64,000 nucleotides of DNA from Acidobacteriota bacterium (GTDB lineage Bacteria > Acidobacteriota > Terriglobia > Terriglobales > Acidobacteriaceae). How positions within the stretch are numbered: position 1 is the first letter of the stretch; each line of letters begins with the position of its first letter. Made by a program: the position numbers and the translations under genes. Positions 36,693 through 44,796 of the stretch are shown one piece after another. Below the pieces are notes generated by a model that saw only the letters and a program-made list of their open reading frames with translations, had not been told where the DNA came from and made no database searches. The stretch is taken from contig JAFDVW010000017.1 of assembly GCA_018268755.1 (NCBI GenBank), positions 68,070 to 132,069 of the forward strand, in the 5' to 3' direction.

Positions 36693-36743
36693 AGATTTTG
36701 ACTTTGGTTTTCCGCGAAAAGTGCGCGACACGATGAGGCACAT

Positions 36744-37376
36744 TTGCTGAAAGTCGGCTTAACCGGTGGTATTGCCGCGGGCAAATCCACGGTGGGAGAA
36801 ATCTTCGTCGGGCTCGGGGCCTATCTCTTGCAGGCGGACTCCCTCGCCCATGCCCTTATGCAGCCGGGCCAGCCGGTCTATGACGAGGTGGTGCGTCAGT
36901 TCGGCGCCGGCATTCTTCGTCCCGACGGCAGCATCGACCGTCCCAAGCTGGCCGAGGCCGCCTTTGGAACGGAGGGCGGCAGCTCCCGCATCCAGGAACT
37001 GAACCACATCGTGCATCCCGTCGTGATCCAGAAGCAGGAGGAATGGATGGCGGAAATCGGCCGCCGCGACCCCAAGGCAATCGCCGTGGTGGAAGCAGCG
37101 CTGATGCTGGAGGCCGGGGCAGCCAACCGGTTTGACCGTCTGATCGTGGTGACTTGCCATCCCAAACAGCGCATGGAGCGCTGGGCCAAGAGCCGGGGCG
37201 TGGACTATGCCACCGCCCGCAAAGAAGTGACTCGCCGCATGGCCGCCCAGCTGCCGGATGAAGAAAAGGTGCGCGTGGCCGATTATGTGATTGATAACTC
37301 CGGCCCGCTGGAACGCACGCGTCCCCTGGCCGAAGAAGTCTTTGCCCGGCTGCAACGGGAAGCGAAAGAACTTTAG
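36744..37376 (+). CDS. coaE: Dephospho-CoA kinase
   Basis: 210 residues starting at TTG 36744 with GAGG a few bases upstream. The P-loop GLTGGIAAGKSTV, the LQADSLAHALMQPG substrate segment, AVVEAALMLEAG and the C-terminal RMAAQLPDEEKVRVADYVIDN are typical of CoaE. It phosphorylates dephospho-CoA in the last step of CoA synthesis. The HtrA gene follows. Confidence 0.94.
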   Translation: MLKVGLTGGIAAGKSTVGEIFVGLGAYLLQADSLAHALMQPGQPVYDEVVRQFGAGILRPDGSIDRPKLAEAAFGTEGGSSRIQELNHIVHPVVIQKQEEWMAEIGRRDPKAIAVVEAALMLEAGAANRFDRLIVVTCHPKQRMERWAKSRGVDYATARKEVTRRMAAQLPDEEKVRVADYVIDNSGPLERTRPLAEEVFARLQREAKEL

Positions 37377-37443
37377 AATTTGTAAGTGCTTTCTCCCGCC
37401 TCGCAGGCCGGGAGAATGGCCCACGAAATACGAGAGACCCCAT

Positions 37444-38583
37444 ATGAGACTGCTTCGCCCCGTGATTCTGGCGGTAATTCTGGCCGGTGCTTTCTTCTAT
37501 TTCACCACCTATCGCAGGAACCCGTTGCATCCCGCGAACTGGGCCTCCAATCCCACCAAGGTTGAGATCATCGAGGCCGCCGGCAATGAACCGCCCGACG
37601 CCGAGGAGCAGAACAACATCAATGTCTACCGCCGCAATATTCCCGCGGTGGTCAACATCACCTCGAAGGCGGTGACCTTCGACTTCTTCTATGGCCTGGT
37701 GCCGCAGGAAGGCCAGGGCTCGGGCTTCGTCATCGATAAAGATGGGCACATTCTCACCAACTACCACGTCATCGCCGAGGCCCGTCAGCTGGAAGTCACC
37801 CTGCACAACAAGCGCAAGTATCGCGCCACCGTGGTTGGCACCGATCCATCGCATGACCTGGCCGTCATTCAGATCAAGGCCCCGGACCTGGTCCCGGTGG
37901 TGATGGGCGACTCCAAGAACCTGCAGGTGGGACAAAAGGTCTACGCGATTGGCAACCCCTTCGGCCTCTCCGGCACGCTGACCAAGGGCATCGTCAGCTC
38001 CATCCGCCCGGTACAGGAGCCAAGCGGAAACACCATTGACGAGGCCATCCAGACCGATGCGGCCATCAATCCGGGAAACTCCGGCGGCCCGCTGTTGAAC
38101 TGGCGTGGGGAAGTCATTGGCATCAACACCATGATCCTCTCCAGTGTTGGCCAGAGCGCCGGCATCGGCTTTGCCGTTCCCATCAATACCGCCAAGGCCG
38201 TGTTGAATGACCTGCTGACTCTTGGCCGGGTGCGCCGGCCGGCGCTGGGGGTGAAGACCATTCCCATCAGTCCGGAACTGGCCGACCAGATGGGGCTGGC
38301 CGCGGACTACGGGTTGCTCATCGTGCAAGTAGTGCCGGGGGGCGCGGCCGAACGTGCCGGCCTGCGTGGGGGCAACGAACGCGCCTATCTGGGCAATATT
38401 CCGATCACGGTCGGCGGCGATTTGATCGTGGCCATTGACGGCGAGGACGTGCAGGACCAGCAGGACCTCGGCCGCATCATGAATAGCCATCGCTCCGGAG
38501 ATACGGTGCGCGTCACCGTCTATCGCGGCAAGAAAAAGCTGGATGTAACCGTCACGCTGGGCGAGGCCAGACAGCAGGTTTAG
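37444..38583 (+). CDS. HtrA/DegP-like periplasmic serine protease with one PDZ domain
   Basis: 379 residues from ATG 37444. One N-terminal helix (about 4-22) anchors or exports it. The trypsin-like domain has the triad His108 (TNYHVIAE), Asp138 (PSHDLAVI) and Ser213 (NPGNSGGPLL). One C-terminal PDZ domain (about 270-370) includes GGAAERAGLRGG. With one PDZ it is closer to DegS than DegP. It should cleave misfolded envelope proteins or a regulated substrate. The longer frame from 37291 overlaps coaE and lacks sense before the helix. Confidence 0.92.
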   Translation: MRLLRPVILAVILAGAFFYFTTYRRNPLHPANWASNPTKVEIIEAAGNEPPDAEEQNNINVYRRNIPAVVNITSKAVTFDFFYGLVPQEGQGSGFVIDKDGHILTNYHVIAEARQLEVTLHNKRKYRATVVGTDPSHDLAVIQIKAPDLVPVVMGDSKNLQVGQKVYAIGNPFGLSGTLTKGIVSSIRPVQEPSGNTIDEAIQTDAAINPGNSGGPLLNWRGEVIGINTMILSSVGQSAGIGFAVPINTAKAVLNDLLTLGRVRRPALGVKTIPISPELADQMGLAADYGLLIVQVVPGGAAERAGLRGGNERAYLGNIPITVGGDLIVAIDGEDVQDQQDLGRIMNSHRSGDTVRVTVYRGKKKLDVTVTLGEARQQV

Positions 38584-38617
38584 ACCAGGTTCCCGTAGGC
38601 AGAAAGCAGTTCCTGAT

Positions 38618-39376
38618 ATGGGCTTGCGTGTGTTTCTCTGCTTGGGGCTGATCGTGGCTGCCGTCGCCGGCGCTTTTGCGCAAGGCGGTCCTCCCCTGCT
38701 CACCGATGATCCGGGAACTCCCGGCCCGAATAACTGGGAGATCAATATTGCCCATACTTCCGATCTGCGCGCGGGCGAGCACAGCTATGAAGGCCCGCTG
38801 CTCGACATCAACTACGGCGTTGGCCCGCGCATTCAGTTGAAGTACGAAGTGCCCTACGTCTGGCAGAGCAGCGACGGCCGGCCTTTGCAAAGTGGGTTGG
38901 GAAACTCCCTGGCTGGGGTGAAGTGGCGTTTCTATCAGGATGGCGATCGCAAGTTCAATATTTCGACCTATCCCCAGATCGAATTCAACAATCCCACCCA
39001 CTCGGTCCGCCGCGGCCTGGCCGATCCCGGGCCCCGCTTCCTGTTGCCGCTCGAGATCACCAAGGAATTCGGCCCTCTTGAGTTGAATGGCGAAGCCGGG
39101 CTCTGGTTGGGAGGAAGCGGGGTCGAAGGGAAGTTGCTGGGACTGGCTGCCGGCCACCAGTGGAGCAAATCCTTCGAGGGGCTGGCGGAGCTTTATCGCC
39201 TGACCGACGACAAAGGCGCTGATTTCGTCACTGCCTTCAACCTGGGCGGGCGTTATGAATTTCATCCCGGCCTGCTCTTTATTTTTGCCGCTGGACGTGG
39301 CTTTGGAGGCAGCGATCAGCCCCACTTCATGGGATACTTCGGCCTACAAATTCAAATCGAACATAAAGCACGGTAG
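38618..39376 (+). CDS. Putative outer-membrane beta-barrel protein
   Basis: 252 residues with a signal peptide ending GAFAQ. The rest alternates hydrophobic and polar residues in strands (GVKWRFYQDGDRKFNISTYPQIEF and so on) and finishes with the aromatic strand YFGLQIQIEHK, as in barrel proteins assembled by BAM. It resembles the 'transporter/MetA-pathway' family of small porin-like barrels. Substrate unknown. It is 34 bases after the HtrA protease. Confidence 0.7.
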   Translation: MGLRVFLCLGLIVAAVAGAFAQGGPPLLTDDPGTPGPNNWEINIAHTSDLRAGEHSYEGPLLDINYGVGPRIQLKYEVPYVWQSSDGRPLQSGLGNSLAGVKWRFYQDGDRKFNISTYPQIEFNNPTHSVRRGLADPGPRFLLPLEITKEFGPLELNGEAGLWLGGSGVEGKLLGLAAGHQWSKSFEGLAELYRLTDDKGADFVTAFNLGGRYEFHPGLLFIFAAGRGFGGSDQPHFMGYFGLQIQIEHKAR

Positions 39377-39450
39377 CTGCACCTCATCCCGATAATTGTG
39401 GGAAAGAAATCGGCGCCAGGAATGAAGTTAGGGCAAAATATTCATACTCC

Positions 39451-39840
39451 ATGACCGTCGATGCCCTGCGCCAGTTCTGTCTCTCCTTTCCCCAGGCCAC
39501 GGAAAGCCTGCAATGGGGCGAGACTCTCTGTTTTAAAGTTGCGGGCAAGCTTTTCGCTTTGCTGGGTCTCGATTCCGTCCCGGTCACGCTCTGCGTCAAG
39601 GCCTCGCCGGAAAAATTCGCCGAGCTGATGGAAGTGGAAGGCATCATTCCAGCGCCCTATCTGGGACGGTACAAGTGGGTCCTGCTGGAAGATCTCGATG
39701 TCCTGCGCCCGGCCGAGTTGGAAGAATTGATCGGCCTGTCGTATGAGCTGGTCGTCGCCAAGATTCCTCGCAAAACCAAATCCACAAAAAAGAAAGCCGG
39801 AAAATCAAAGCGAACCTCGGCGCTCCGGAAAAAGCATTGA
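39451..39840 (+). CDS. MmcQ/YjbR family DNA-binding-like protein
   Basis: 129 residues. CLSFPQATESLQWGETLCFKVAGKLFALL and the following VTLCVKASPEKFAEL, then PAPYLGRYKWVLLE, are typical of the double-wing MmcQ/YjbR fold. The last 25 residues form a Lys-rich tail, absent from E. coli YjbR, which could bind nucleic acid. Its stop codon lies within repeat D1, so the repeat touches the end of the gene. Confidence 0.85.
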   Translation: MTVDALRQFCLSFPQATESLQWGETLCFKVAGKLFALLGLDSVPVTLCVKASPEKFAELMEVEGIIPAPYLGRYKWVLLEDLDVLRPAELEELIGLSYELVVAKIPRKTKSTKKKAGKSKRTSALRKKH

Positions 39841-39924
39841 ATTTCTCTGTGTCCCTCCTTGCTCTCTGTGGTAAAGATTTTTAGAATTTCTCAACCACAG
39901 AGGACACAGAGTTCCACAGAGCCA
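39828..39924. repeat. CAGAG-family repeat D1
   Basis: It begins inside the last codons of the MmcQ gene (AAAGCATTGA) and continues ATTTCTCTGTGTCC, CTCTCTGTGGTAAAG and AACCACAGAGGACACAGAG. A second copy with the same order begins at 39990. The internal CTCTGTGGT / ACCACAGAG arms are inverted. Confidence 0.78.
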
Positions 39925-40150
39925 AGCTCGTCAGACTATGACTCGAGAAATTAACTGATTGTTTGTCATTGCGAACCGTGTATTTATCCGGGAAAGCGTT
40001 GAATTTCTCTGTGTCCTTCTGTGCTCTCTGTGGTAAAGGTTTTTAGAATCTCTCAACCACAGAGTTCCACAGAGCCAAACGCCTTGGTTGACTCTCCCCG
40101 ACCCGCTGGGCTAGCCTCAGAAGTCCCCGAAGCTCCGACTCCCAACACGC
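39841..40150. other. 310-base intergenic region made mostly of two direct repeats
   Basis: Between the MmcQ stop and ggt. It contains most of D1 and all of D2, separated by about 65 bases that include TTTGTCATTGCGAACC, a degenerate member of the GTCATTCCGA family. The last 70 bases before ggt show no clear promoter or ribosome-binding site. Confidence 0.6.
39990..40076. repeat. CAGAG-family repeat D2
   Basis: Direct copy of D1: GGGAAAGCGTTGAATTTCTC, then CTCTGTGGTAAAGGTTTTT and CAACCACAGAGTTCCACAGA. It shares even the GCRTTGAATTTC start that overlaps the MmcQ stop in D1. Confidence 0.78.
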
Positions 40151-41869
40151 ATGCGCATTCGCAAAAGAATCTGGATCGTATGCCTCCTGGTGCAGGCGTT
40201 GTTCGCCGCGCCCATGCGTCCGGCGCACGGCAAGAGCGCCATGGTGGCCAGTGTGCATGAGCTGGCGTCGCGCGCGGGCGTGGAAATCATGCAGGCCGGG
40301 GGTAACGCCGTCGATGCCGCGGTGGCCACCGGGTTCGCTTTGGCGGTGGTGCATCCCCAGGCGGGCAATCTGGGCGGTGGCGGGTTCATGCTCCTCCGCA
40401 CCGCCGATGGCCAGGCCCGCTTCCTTGATTACCGCGAGAAGGCCCCGGCGAGGGCAACCGCCAATATGTATCTCGATGCCCAAGGCAACGTGATGGCCGA
40501 TGCCAGCGTCGTAGGGTACCAGGCCATCGGAGTCCCCGGTTCGGTGGCCGGCATGGCCTACGCGGAAAAGAAGTATGGCAGGCTGACCCTGGCCCAGGTG
40601 GTGGCTCCCGCCATCAAGCTGGCCCGGGAGGGCTTCGTGCTGACCTGGGAAGACGCGGAAGATTTACAGGACCCGGATCTGGCCAGGTTTTCGGAATCCA
40701 GCCGCATTTTTCAACGCAACGGGAAGTTCTATCGGGCAGGAGAAATTTTCCGGCAGCCTGAGCTGGCGCGCACGCTGGAACGCCTTGCCAAAAATCCCGA
40801 TGAGTTTTACCACGGCGCCATGGCGCGTGAACTGGCCGCTGCTCTGCAAAAGGGTGGGGGACTCATCACGGTGGAGGACCTGGCGAAATACCAGGTGAAA
40901 GAACGCGAGCCGGTGCGCGGAACCTACCGCGGCTACGAAATTATCAGCGCCCCGCCTCCTTCCTCGGGCGGCGTCGCTCTACTGGAAATGCTGAACATCC
41001 TCGAGGGCTACGATCTGGGGAAACTGGGCAACCGCTCCGCCGCCGCCATGCATTTGACCCTCGAAGCGTTTCGCCGCGCCTACTTCGATCGCGCGGAATT
41101 TCTCGGCGACCCCGATTTCTCCAAAATTCCCGTGGCCCAGTTGATTGACAAAAAGTATGGCGAAGCGTGGCGCGAGTCGATCGATCCCGGCCATGCCAGC
41201 GCCAGCCAAGACCTGCGACGGCCCGCCAATTTCAGCCAATTGGAGCAATACGCTGCGCTCCATCCTCAGCCGAAGCAGGTGCGGGAACCGGAGCACACCA
41301 CGCATTACTCCGTGGTCGATTCGGAAGGCAATGCGGTTTCCGTGACCACCACCCTGAATGACAGCTTCGGCTCGCGGGTCACCGTAGAAGGTCTGGGCAT
41401 CCTGATGAACGATGAGATGGACGATTTCGCCGCCAAAGTCGGCGTGCCAAATATCTATGGCTTGGTGCAGGGACCAGCGAATGCCGTAGGGCCGGGCAAG
41501 AGGCCACTTTCATCCATGACCCCGACCATCGTATTGAAAGATGGCCAGCCCTTTTTGGTGCTGGGTTCGCCGGGGGGTGGCCGCATCATCACCACGGTGG
41601 CCAACATTCTGATGGGCGTCGTCGACTACGGCCTGAATATCCAGGAAGCGGTCAATGCGCCCCGCTTCCACCACCAATGGTTACCAGATAAGACAGCCGT
41701 GGAGATCGGCTTCTCCGCCGATACATTGCGTATGCTGGATAATATGGGACATAAGGTAGAGACCCAGCCCTACTGGAGTGATGGAGAATGTATCGCCATC
41801 GATCGGAAGACCGGTGAACGGCTGGGCGCCAGCGATGCCCGCAACAACGGCAAGTCGATCGGGTATTGA
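40151..41869 (+). CDS. ggt: Gamma-glutamyltranspeptidase
   Basis: A 572-residue secreted Ntn-hydrolase. The signal segment ends near PAHG. The large subunit has GGNAVDAAVATGFALAVVHP and GGGGFMLL. Self-cleavage should occur before Thr383 in EHTTHYSVVD, which becomes the nucleophile of the small subunit. PLSSMTPTIV and GSPGGGRIITTV shape the gamma-glutamyl pocket. It cleaves glutathione or transfers the gamma-glutamyl group in the periplasm. A family-sized, apparently intact enzyme. Confidence 0.95.
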   Translation: MRIRKRIWIVCLLVQALFAAPMRPAHGKSAMVASVHELASRAGVEIMQAGGNAVDAAVATGFALAVVHPQAGNLGGGGFMLLRTADGQARFLDYREKAPARATANMYLDAQGNVMADASVVGYQAIGVPGSVAGMAYAEKKYGRLTLAQVVAPAIKLAREGFVLTWEDAEDLQDPDLARFSESSRIFQRNGKFYRAGEIFRQPELARTLERLAKNPDEFYHGAMARELAAALQKGGGLITVEDLAKYQVKEREPVRGTYRGYEIISAPPPSSGGVALLEMLNILEGYDLGKLGNRSAAAMHLTLEAFRRAYFDRAEFLGDPDFSKIPVAQLIDKKYGEAWRESIDPGHASASQDLRRPANFSQLEQYAALHPQPKQVREPEHTTHYSVVDSEGNAVSVTTTLNDSFGSRVTVEGLGILMNDEMDDFAAKVGVPNIYGLVQGPANAVGPGKRPLSSMTPTIVLKDGQPFLVLGSPGGGRIITTVANILMGVVDYGLNIQEAVNAPRFHHQWLPDKTAVEIGFSADTLRMLDNMGHKVETQPYWSDGECIAIDRKTGERLGASDARNNGKSIGY

Positions 41870-41887
41870 GAGGAAGCAGGACAAGTC

Positions 41888-42709
41888 ATGCAGAAAGCGA
41901 TGTCCACGTTGGTCTATGTGAAAGAACGGCTGCACCCCGGCATGCTGGACGGACTGGTCCGCGGCGGGGCGCAGGCCATCGAGATTTTTGCCGCGCGCCA
42001 GCATTTGGATTATGCCAACCGCAAGCAGCACGTGCGGGAGATTGCCGACTGGTTCAGCAGCAGCGGTGTGCCTCTCTTTTCCGTGCATGCGCCCATGTAT
42101 CCCGACTATGACGGCGGACGCACCGGCGCGCAGCCGGTGAACATCGCCGCCACCGACCGCGCCCAGCGCATCGCCGCCATGGATGAAATCAAGCGCGCGA
42201 TCGAGATCGCCGAGCAGATCCCGTTCCGCTTTCTGGTGCAGCACATCGGCTTGGCCGACGAGACCTTCGATGAGCGTAAGCTGGAAGCGGCCATGACCTC
42301 GATCGAGCACCTGCGTGCCTTCGCCAAACCGCTGGGCGTGCGCGTCCTGCTGGAAAATATTCCCAACGAACTCAGCACTCCGGAAAAACTGGTGGAGTTT
42401 ATTCACGGCGCCCATTTTGATGATGTGGGTGTGTGCTTTGACACCGGTCATGCCCACTTGATGGGCGACATCCCGCAGGCTTTCGAGACCCTGAAGAAGC
42501 ACATCCACTCCACCCACGTTCATGACAATGCCAGAGACCGCGATTCTCACTTGTGGCCGGGGGCGGGATCGGTCAACTGGCAGGAGATGATGGAGCTGTT
42601 GCGCTCCGCTCCGCATCGTCCGCCGGTCTTGCTGGAGATCGAACACGACGAAAAAGTGAACGCGGTGGAGAAAATGGGCCCGGTGTTCGCTAAGCTGGAA
42701 GCGGCCTAG
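41888..42709 (+). CDS. Sugar-phosphate isomerase/epimerase-like TIM-barrel protein
   Basis: 273 residues of the xylose-isomerase-like AP-endonuclease 2 superfamily. It has VRGGAQAIEIFAAR, the SVHAPMYPDYDG metal His region, LVQHIG, VLLENIPNE, VCFDTGHAHLMGD and HVHDNARDRDSHLWPGAG, ending with LLEIEHDE; these supply Glu, Asp and His metal ligands. The natural substrate is unknown. The start has AGGAAGCAGG upstream. It lies 18 bases after ggt. Confidence 0.85.
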   Translation: MQKAMSTLVYVKERLHPGMLDGLVRGGAQAIEIFAARQHLDYANRKQHVREIADWFSSSGVPLFSVHAPMYPDYDGGRTGAQPVNIAATDRAQRIAAMDEIKRAIEIAEQIPFRFLVQHIGLADETFDERKLEAAMTSIEHLRAFAKPLGVRVLLENIPNELSTPEKLVEFIHGAHFDDVGVCFDTGHAHLMGDIPQAFETLKKHIHSTHVHDNARDRDSHLWPGAGSVNWQEMMELLRSAPHRPPVLLEIEHDEKVNAVEKMGPVFAKLEAA

Positions 42710-42712
42710 GAT

Positions 42713-42846
42713 TTTAAAATTTGGGAATCGGGTAATTTAGTAATTTAAACCCCACTTCGGGTTCGCTTACCCAGCGAGAAACGGCTGCGAGTCACAGGGG
42801 CTTCAAATTACAAAATTCCCGATTACCCAATTACCCAATTAAAATT
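42713..42846. repeat. AT-rich inverted repeat of the ATTACCCAATTAC family, forming the asnS leader
   Basis: Left arm GGGAATCGGGTAATTTAGTA, right arm AATTCCCGATTACCCAATTA; they pair over about 25 bases. The right arm runs directly into the asnS start codon at 42847, with no GGAGG-like site between. The family recurs at 58810-58902 and 59396-59690. Confidence 0.78.
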
Positions 42847-44169
42847 ATGCTTCCCATTAGCACAATCTCGGAGATCGGTAAGCATGAAGGCCAGACCGTC
42901 ACCATCCGGGGCTGGCTCTACAACCTGCGAGAGAGCGGCAAGCTGCTCTTTCCGCAATTCCGCGACGGCAGTGGTGTCATTCAGGGCGTGGTGCCCAAGA
43001 GTGCCGTGCCTCCGGAAGTATTCGATACCATCAAAGGCCTCACCCAGGAATCAAGTGTGATCGTTGAGGGCAAGGTCCGTGCCGATAAGCGCGCGCCCGG
43101 CGGATATGAGCTCGACGTGAGCCACGTCAGGGTGGTCCAGTTGGTGGACCCCCATGATCCTTATCCCATCACGCCCAAAGAGCATGGTGTGGACTTCCTC
43201 ATGGAGCACCGCCACCTCTGGGTGCGTTCGCAGCGCCAGGCGGCCATCCTGCGCGTGCGCGCGGAAATTATTAAAGCGGCCCGCGATTTCTTCGACGAGC
43301 GCGGTTTTACCCTGACCGACCCGCCGATCATCACGCCGGCCGCCTGCGAAGGCACGACCACGCTCTTCCCGGTGGACTACTTTGACGAGCAGGCCTACCT
43401 CACACAGTCGGGGCAACTCTACATTGAAGCCACTGCCATGGCATTGGGCAAAGTCTATTCCTTCGGCCCAACCTTCCGGGCGGAGAAATCCAAGACCCGC
43501 CGCCACCTGACCGAGTTCTGGATGGTGGAGCCTGAAGTCGCCTATGCGGAACTCGATGACCTGATGGACCTGGCGGAAGGGCTCATCAGCTTTCTGGTGA
43601 AGCGCTGCCTGGAAAAGCGCCGCGCCGATCTGCAAACCATTGGCCGCGACATCTCCAAACTGGAAAATATCCAGGCGCCTTTTCCTCGCATCTCCTACGA
43701 CGATGCGGTCAAGATGCTGCAAGAGGGCCACGCCCAGGGCAAAGTGGAGCACAAGTTCGAGTGGGGCGGCGACTTCGGCTCTCCTGACGAAACTTACCTT
43801 TCCGCGCAGTTTGACCGGCCGGTCATGGTGCATCGTTATCCCGCCCAGGTGAAGGCTTTCTACATGGAGCCCGATCCGCAGCGCCCGGAGCTGGCCCTGT
43901 GCGTAGATGTCTTGGCTCCCGAAGGCTACGGGGAAATCATCGGCGGCTCTCAGCGTATGGCGTCGCATGCGCTGCTGTTGCAGAAAATCAAGGAACACGA
44001 TCTGCCGGAAGAGGCCTTCAAGTGGTACCTCGACTTGCGTAAGTTCGGCAGCGTGCCCCACGGGGGCTTCGGCATGGGCATCGAGCGCGCGGTCGCCTGG
44101 ATTTGCGGCCTGGAGCATGTGCGCGAGACCATCCCGTTCCCCAGAATGTTGTATCGGCTCTATCCATAA
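42847..44169 (+). CDS. asnS: Asparaginyl-tRNA synthetase
   Basis: 440 residues. An N-terminal OB domain ([19 protein letters not shown]) is followed by the class II core: motif 2 [21 protein letters not shown] and motif 3 [20 protein letters not shown], ending PRMLYRLYP. The KSKTRRHL and PFPRM features fit AsnRS and not AspRS. It charges tRNA-Asn. The start codon touches an AT-rich repeat and has no Shine-Dalgarno site, so expression may depend on the repeat or on a weak leader. Confidence 0.95.
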   Translation: MLPISTISEIGKHEGQTVTIRGWLYNLRESGKLLFPQFRDGSGVIQGVVPKSAVPPEVFDTIKGLTQESSVIVEGKVRADKRAPGGYELDVSHVRVVQLVDPHDPYPITPKEHGVDFLMEHRHLWVRSQRQAAILRVRAEIIKAARDFFDERGFTLTDPPIITPAACEGTTTLFPVDYFDEQAYLTQSGQLYIEATAMALGKVYSFGPTFRAEKSKTRRHLTEFWMVEPEVAYAELDDLMDLAEGLISFLVKRCLEKRRADLQTIGRDISKLENIQAPFPRISYDDAVKMLQEGHAQGKVEHKFEWGGDFGSPDETYLSAQFDRPVMVHRYPAQVKAFYMEPDPQRPELALCVDVLAPEGYGEIIGGSQRMASHALLLQKIKEHDLPEEAFKWYLDLRKFGSVPHGGFGMGIERAVAWICGLEHVRETIPFPRMLYRLYP

Positions 44170-44656
44170 GATTTACCGCTGAGATCGCCGAGTACGCAGA
44201 GAATGCTGGGCCCCTCTGGGGTAGTTTATGCAGCAGAGAGACAGGCTCAATGCCGTAACTGACCGGATTATTGGTGCCGCGATTGATGTTCACAAATGTA
44301 TTGGGCCGGGGTTGCTGGAATCTGCTTATGAGACTTGTTTGGTCTATGAGTTACGAAATCAGGGACTCAAAGTAGAAACCCAAAAGCCACTTCCAGTGAT
44401 CTATAAGAATGTAAAGTTGGATTGTGGTTATCGATTGGATCTCGTCGTAGAAGATTGTGTAATAGTAGAAATCAAAGCCGTAGAAAAATTGACTTCCATT
44501 CACGAAGCACAGTTGTTGTCGTATTTGCGGCTACAAGGATGCCATGTGGGGTTGTTAATCAATTTCCACGTAGCCTTGCTAAAAAACGGTATTCGAAGAA
44601 TTGTGAATAATTTTCCAGACTCTGCGCTCTCAGCGAACTCTGCGGTTTAAATCCAT
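44162..44656. mobile_element. Putative minimal element: GxxExxY gene between CAGAG-family terminal inverted repeats
   Basis: The left arm (about 44168-44209) reads AAGATTTACCGCTGAGATCG then CCGAGTACGCAGAGAATGC. The right arm (about 44612-44650) reads CCAGACTCTGCGCTCTCAGC then GAACTCTGCGGTTTAA. They are imperfect inverted copies of about 40 bases. ATCCAT occurs immediately outside both (44162-44167 and 44651-44656) and could be a 6-bp target duplication. The unit carries one gene whose last codons and stop come from the right arm. Gene-less relatives lie at 22591, 33166, 36567, 39828 and 39990. Confidence 0.5.
44228..44650 (+). CDS. GxxExxY protein (PD-(D/E)XK nuclease-like)
   Basis: 140 residues. 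GPGLLESAYE gives the family's GxxExxY motif. YRLDLVVEDCVIVEIKAVE supplies the Asp and the E-x-K of a PD-(D/E)XK site. Later conserved LLSYLRL and GLLINFH fit the family. Members are small, widely scattered and of unknown function, often near repeats. This gene is clearly AT-richer (about 44% GC) than its neighbours (about 60%), so it is recent DNA here. Its last 12 residues (FPDSALSANSAV) are read from the flanking repeat. Confidence 0.9.
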   Translation: MQQRDRLNAVTDRIIGAAIDVHKCIGPGLLESAYETCLVYELRNQGLKVETQKPLPVIYKNVKLDCGYRLDLVVEDCVIVEIKAVEKLTSIHEAQLLSYLRLQGCHVGLLINFHVALLKNGIRRIVNNFPDSALSANSAV

Positions 44657-44749
44657 GGTGTAAATCTATGTAGAGTTTGCGTGCAAGTTATAAGACCGCC
44701 GCGATCGCAGCGAAGCTGGGCCCGGTAACGGCTTGTCCAGGATGACAAG

Positions 44750-44796
44750 CATCGTTCTCTGCGCTCGTGGCAAACTCAGCGGTGGAAGGTTTTGCT
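44750..44796. repeat. Half copy of the CAGAG family before arginase
   Basis: GTTCTCTGCGCTCGTGGC then AAACTCAGCGGTGGAAGG resembles the right arm of the GxxExxY unit. It donates GGAAGG, the likely ribosome-binding site of the arginase gene. Confidence 0.5.

Noticed and set aside
36856-38745. A 629-codon open frame on the minus strand
   Set aside because: It is antisense to coaE and the HtrA protease, both with complete catalytic motifs.
40151-41869. Gamma-glutamyltranspeptidase as an antibiotic acylase (cephalosporin acylase)
   Set aside because: The two share the fold, but TTHYSVVD and the Arg/Ser pocket motifs fit ordinary Ggt.
44767-44796. GTG start ten codons upstream for arginase
   Set aside because: Those codons lie in the CAGAG-type repeat; ATG 44797 has GGAAGG at a good distance and matches the family length.
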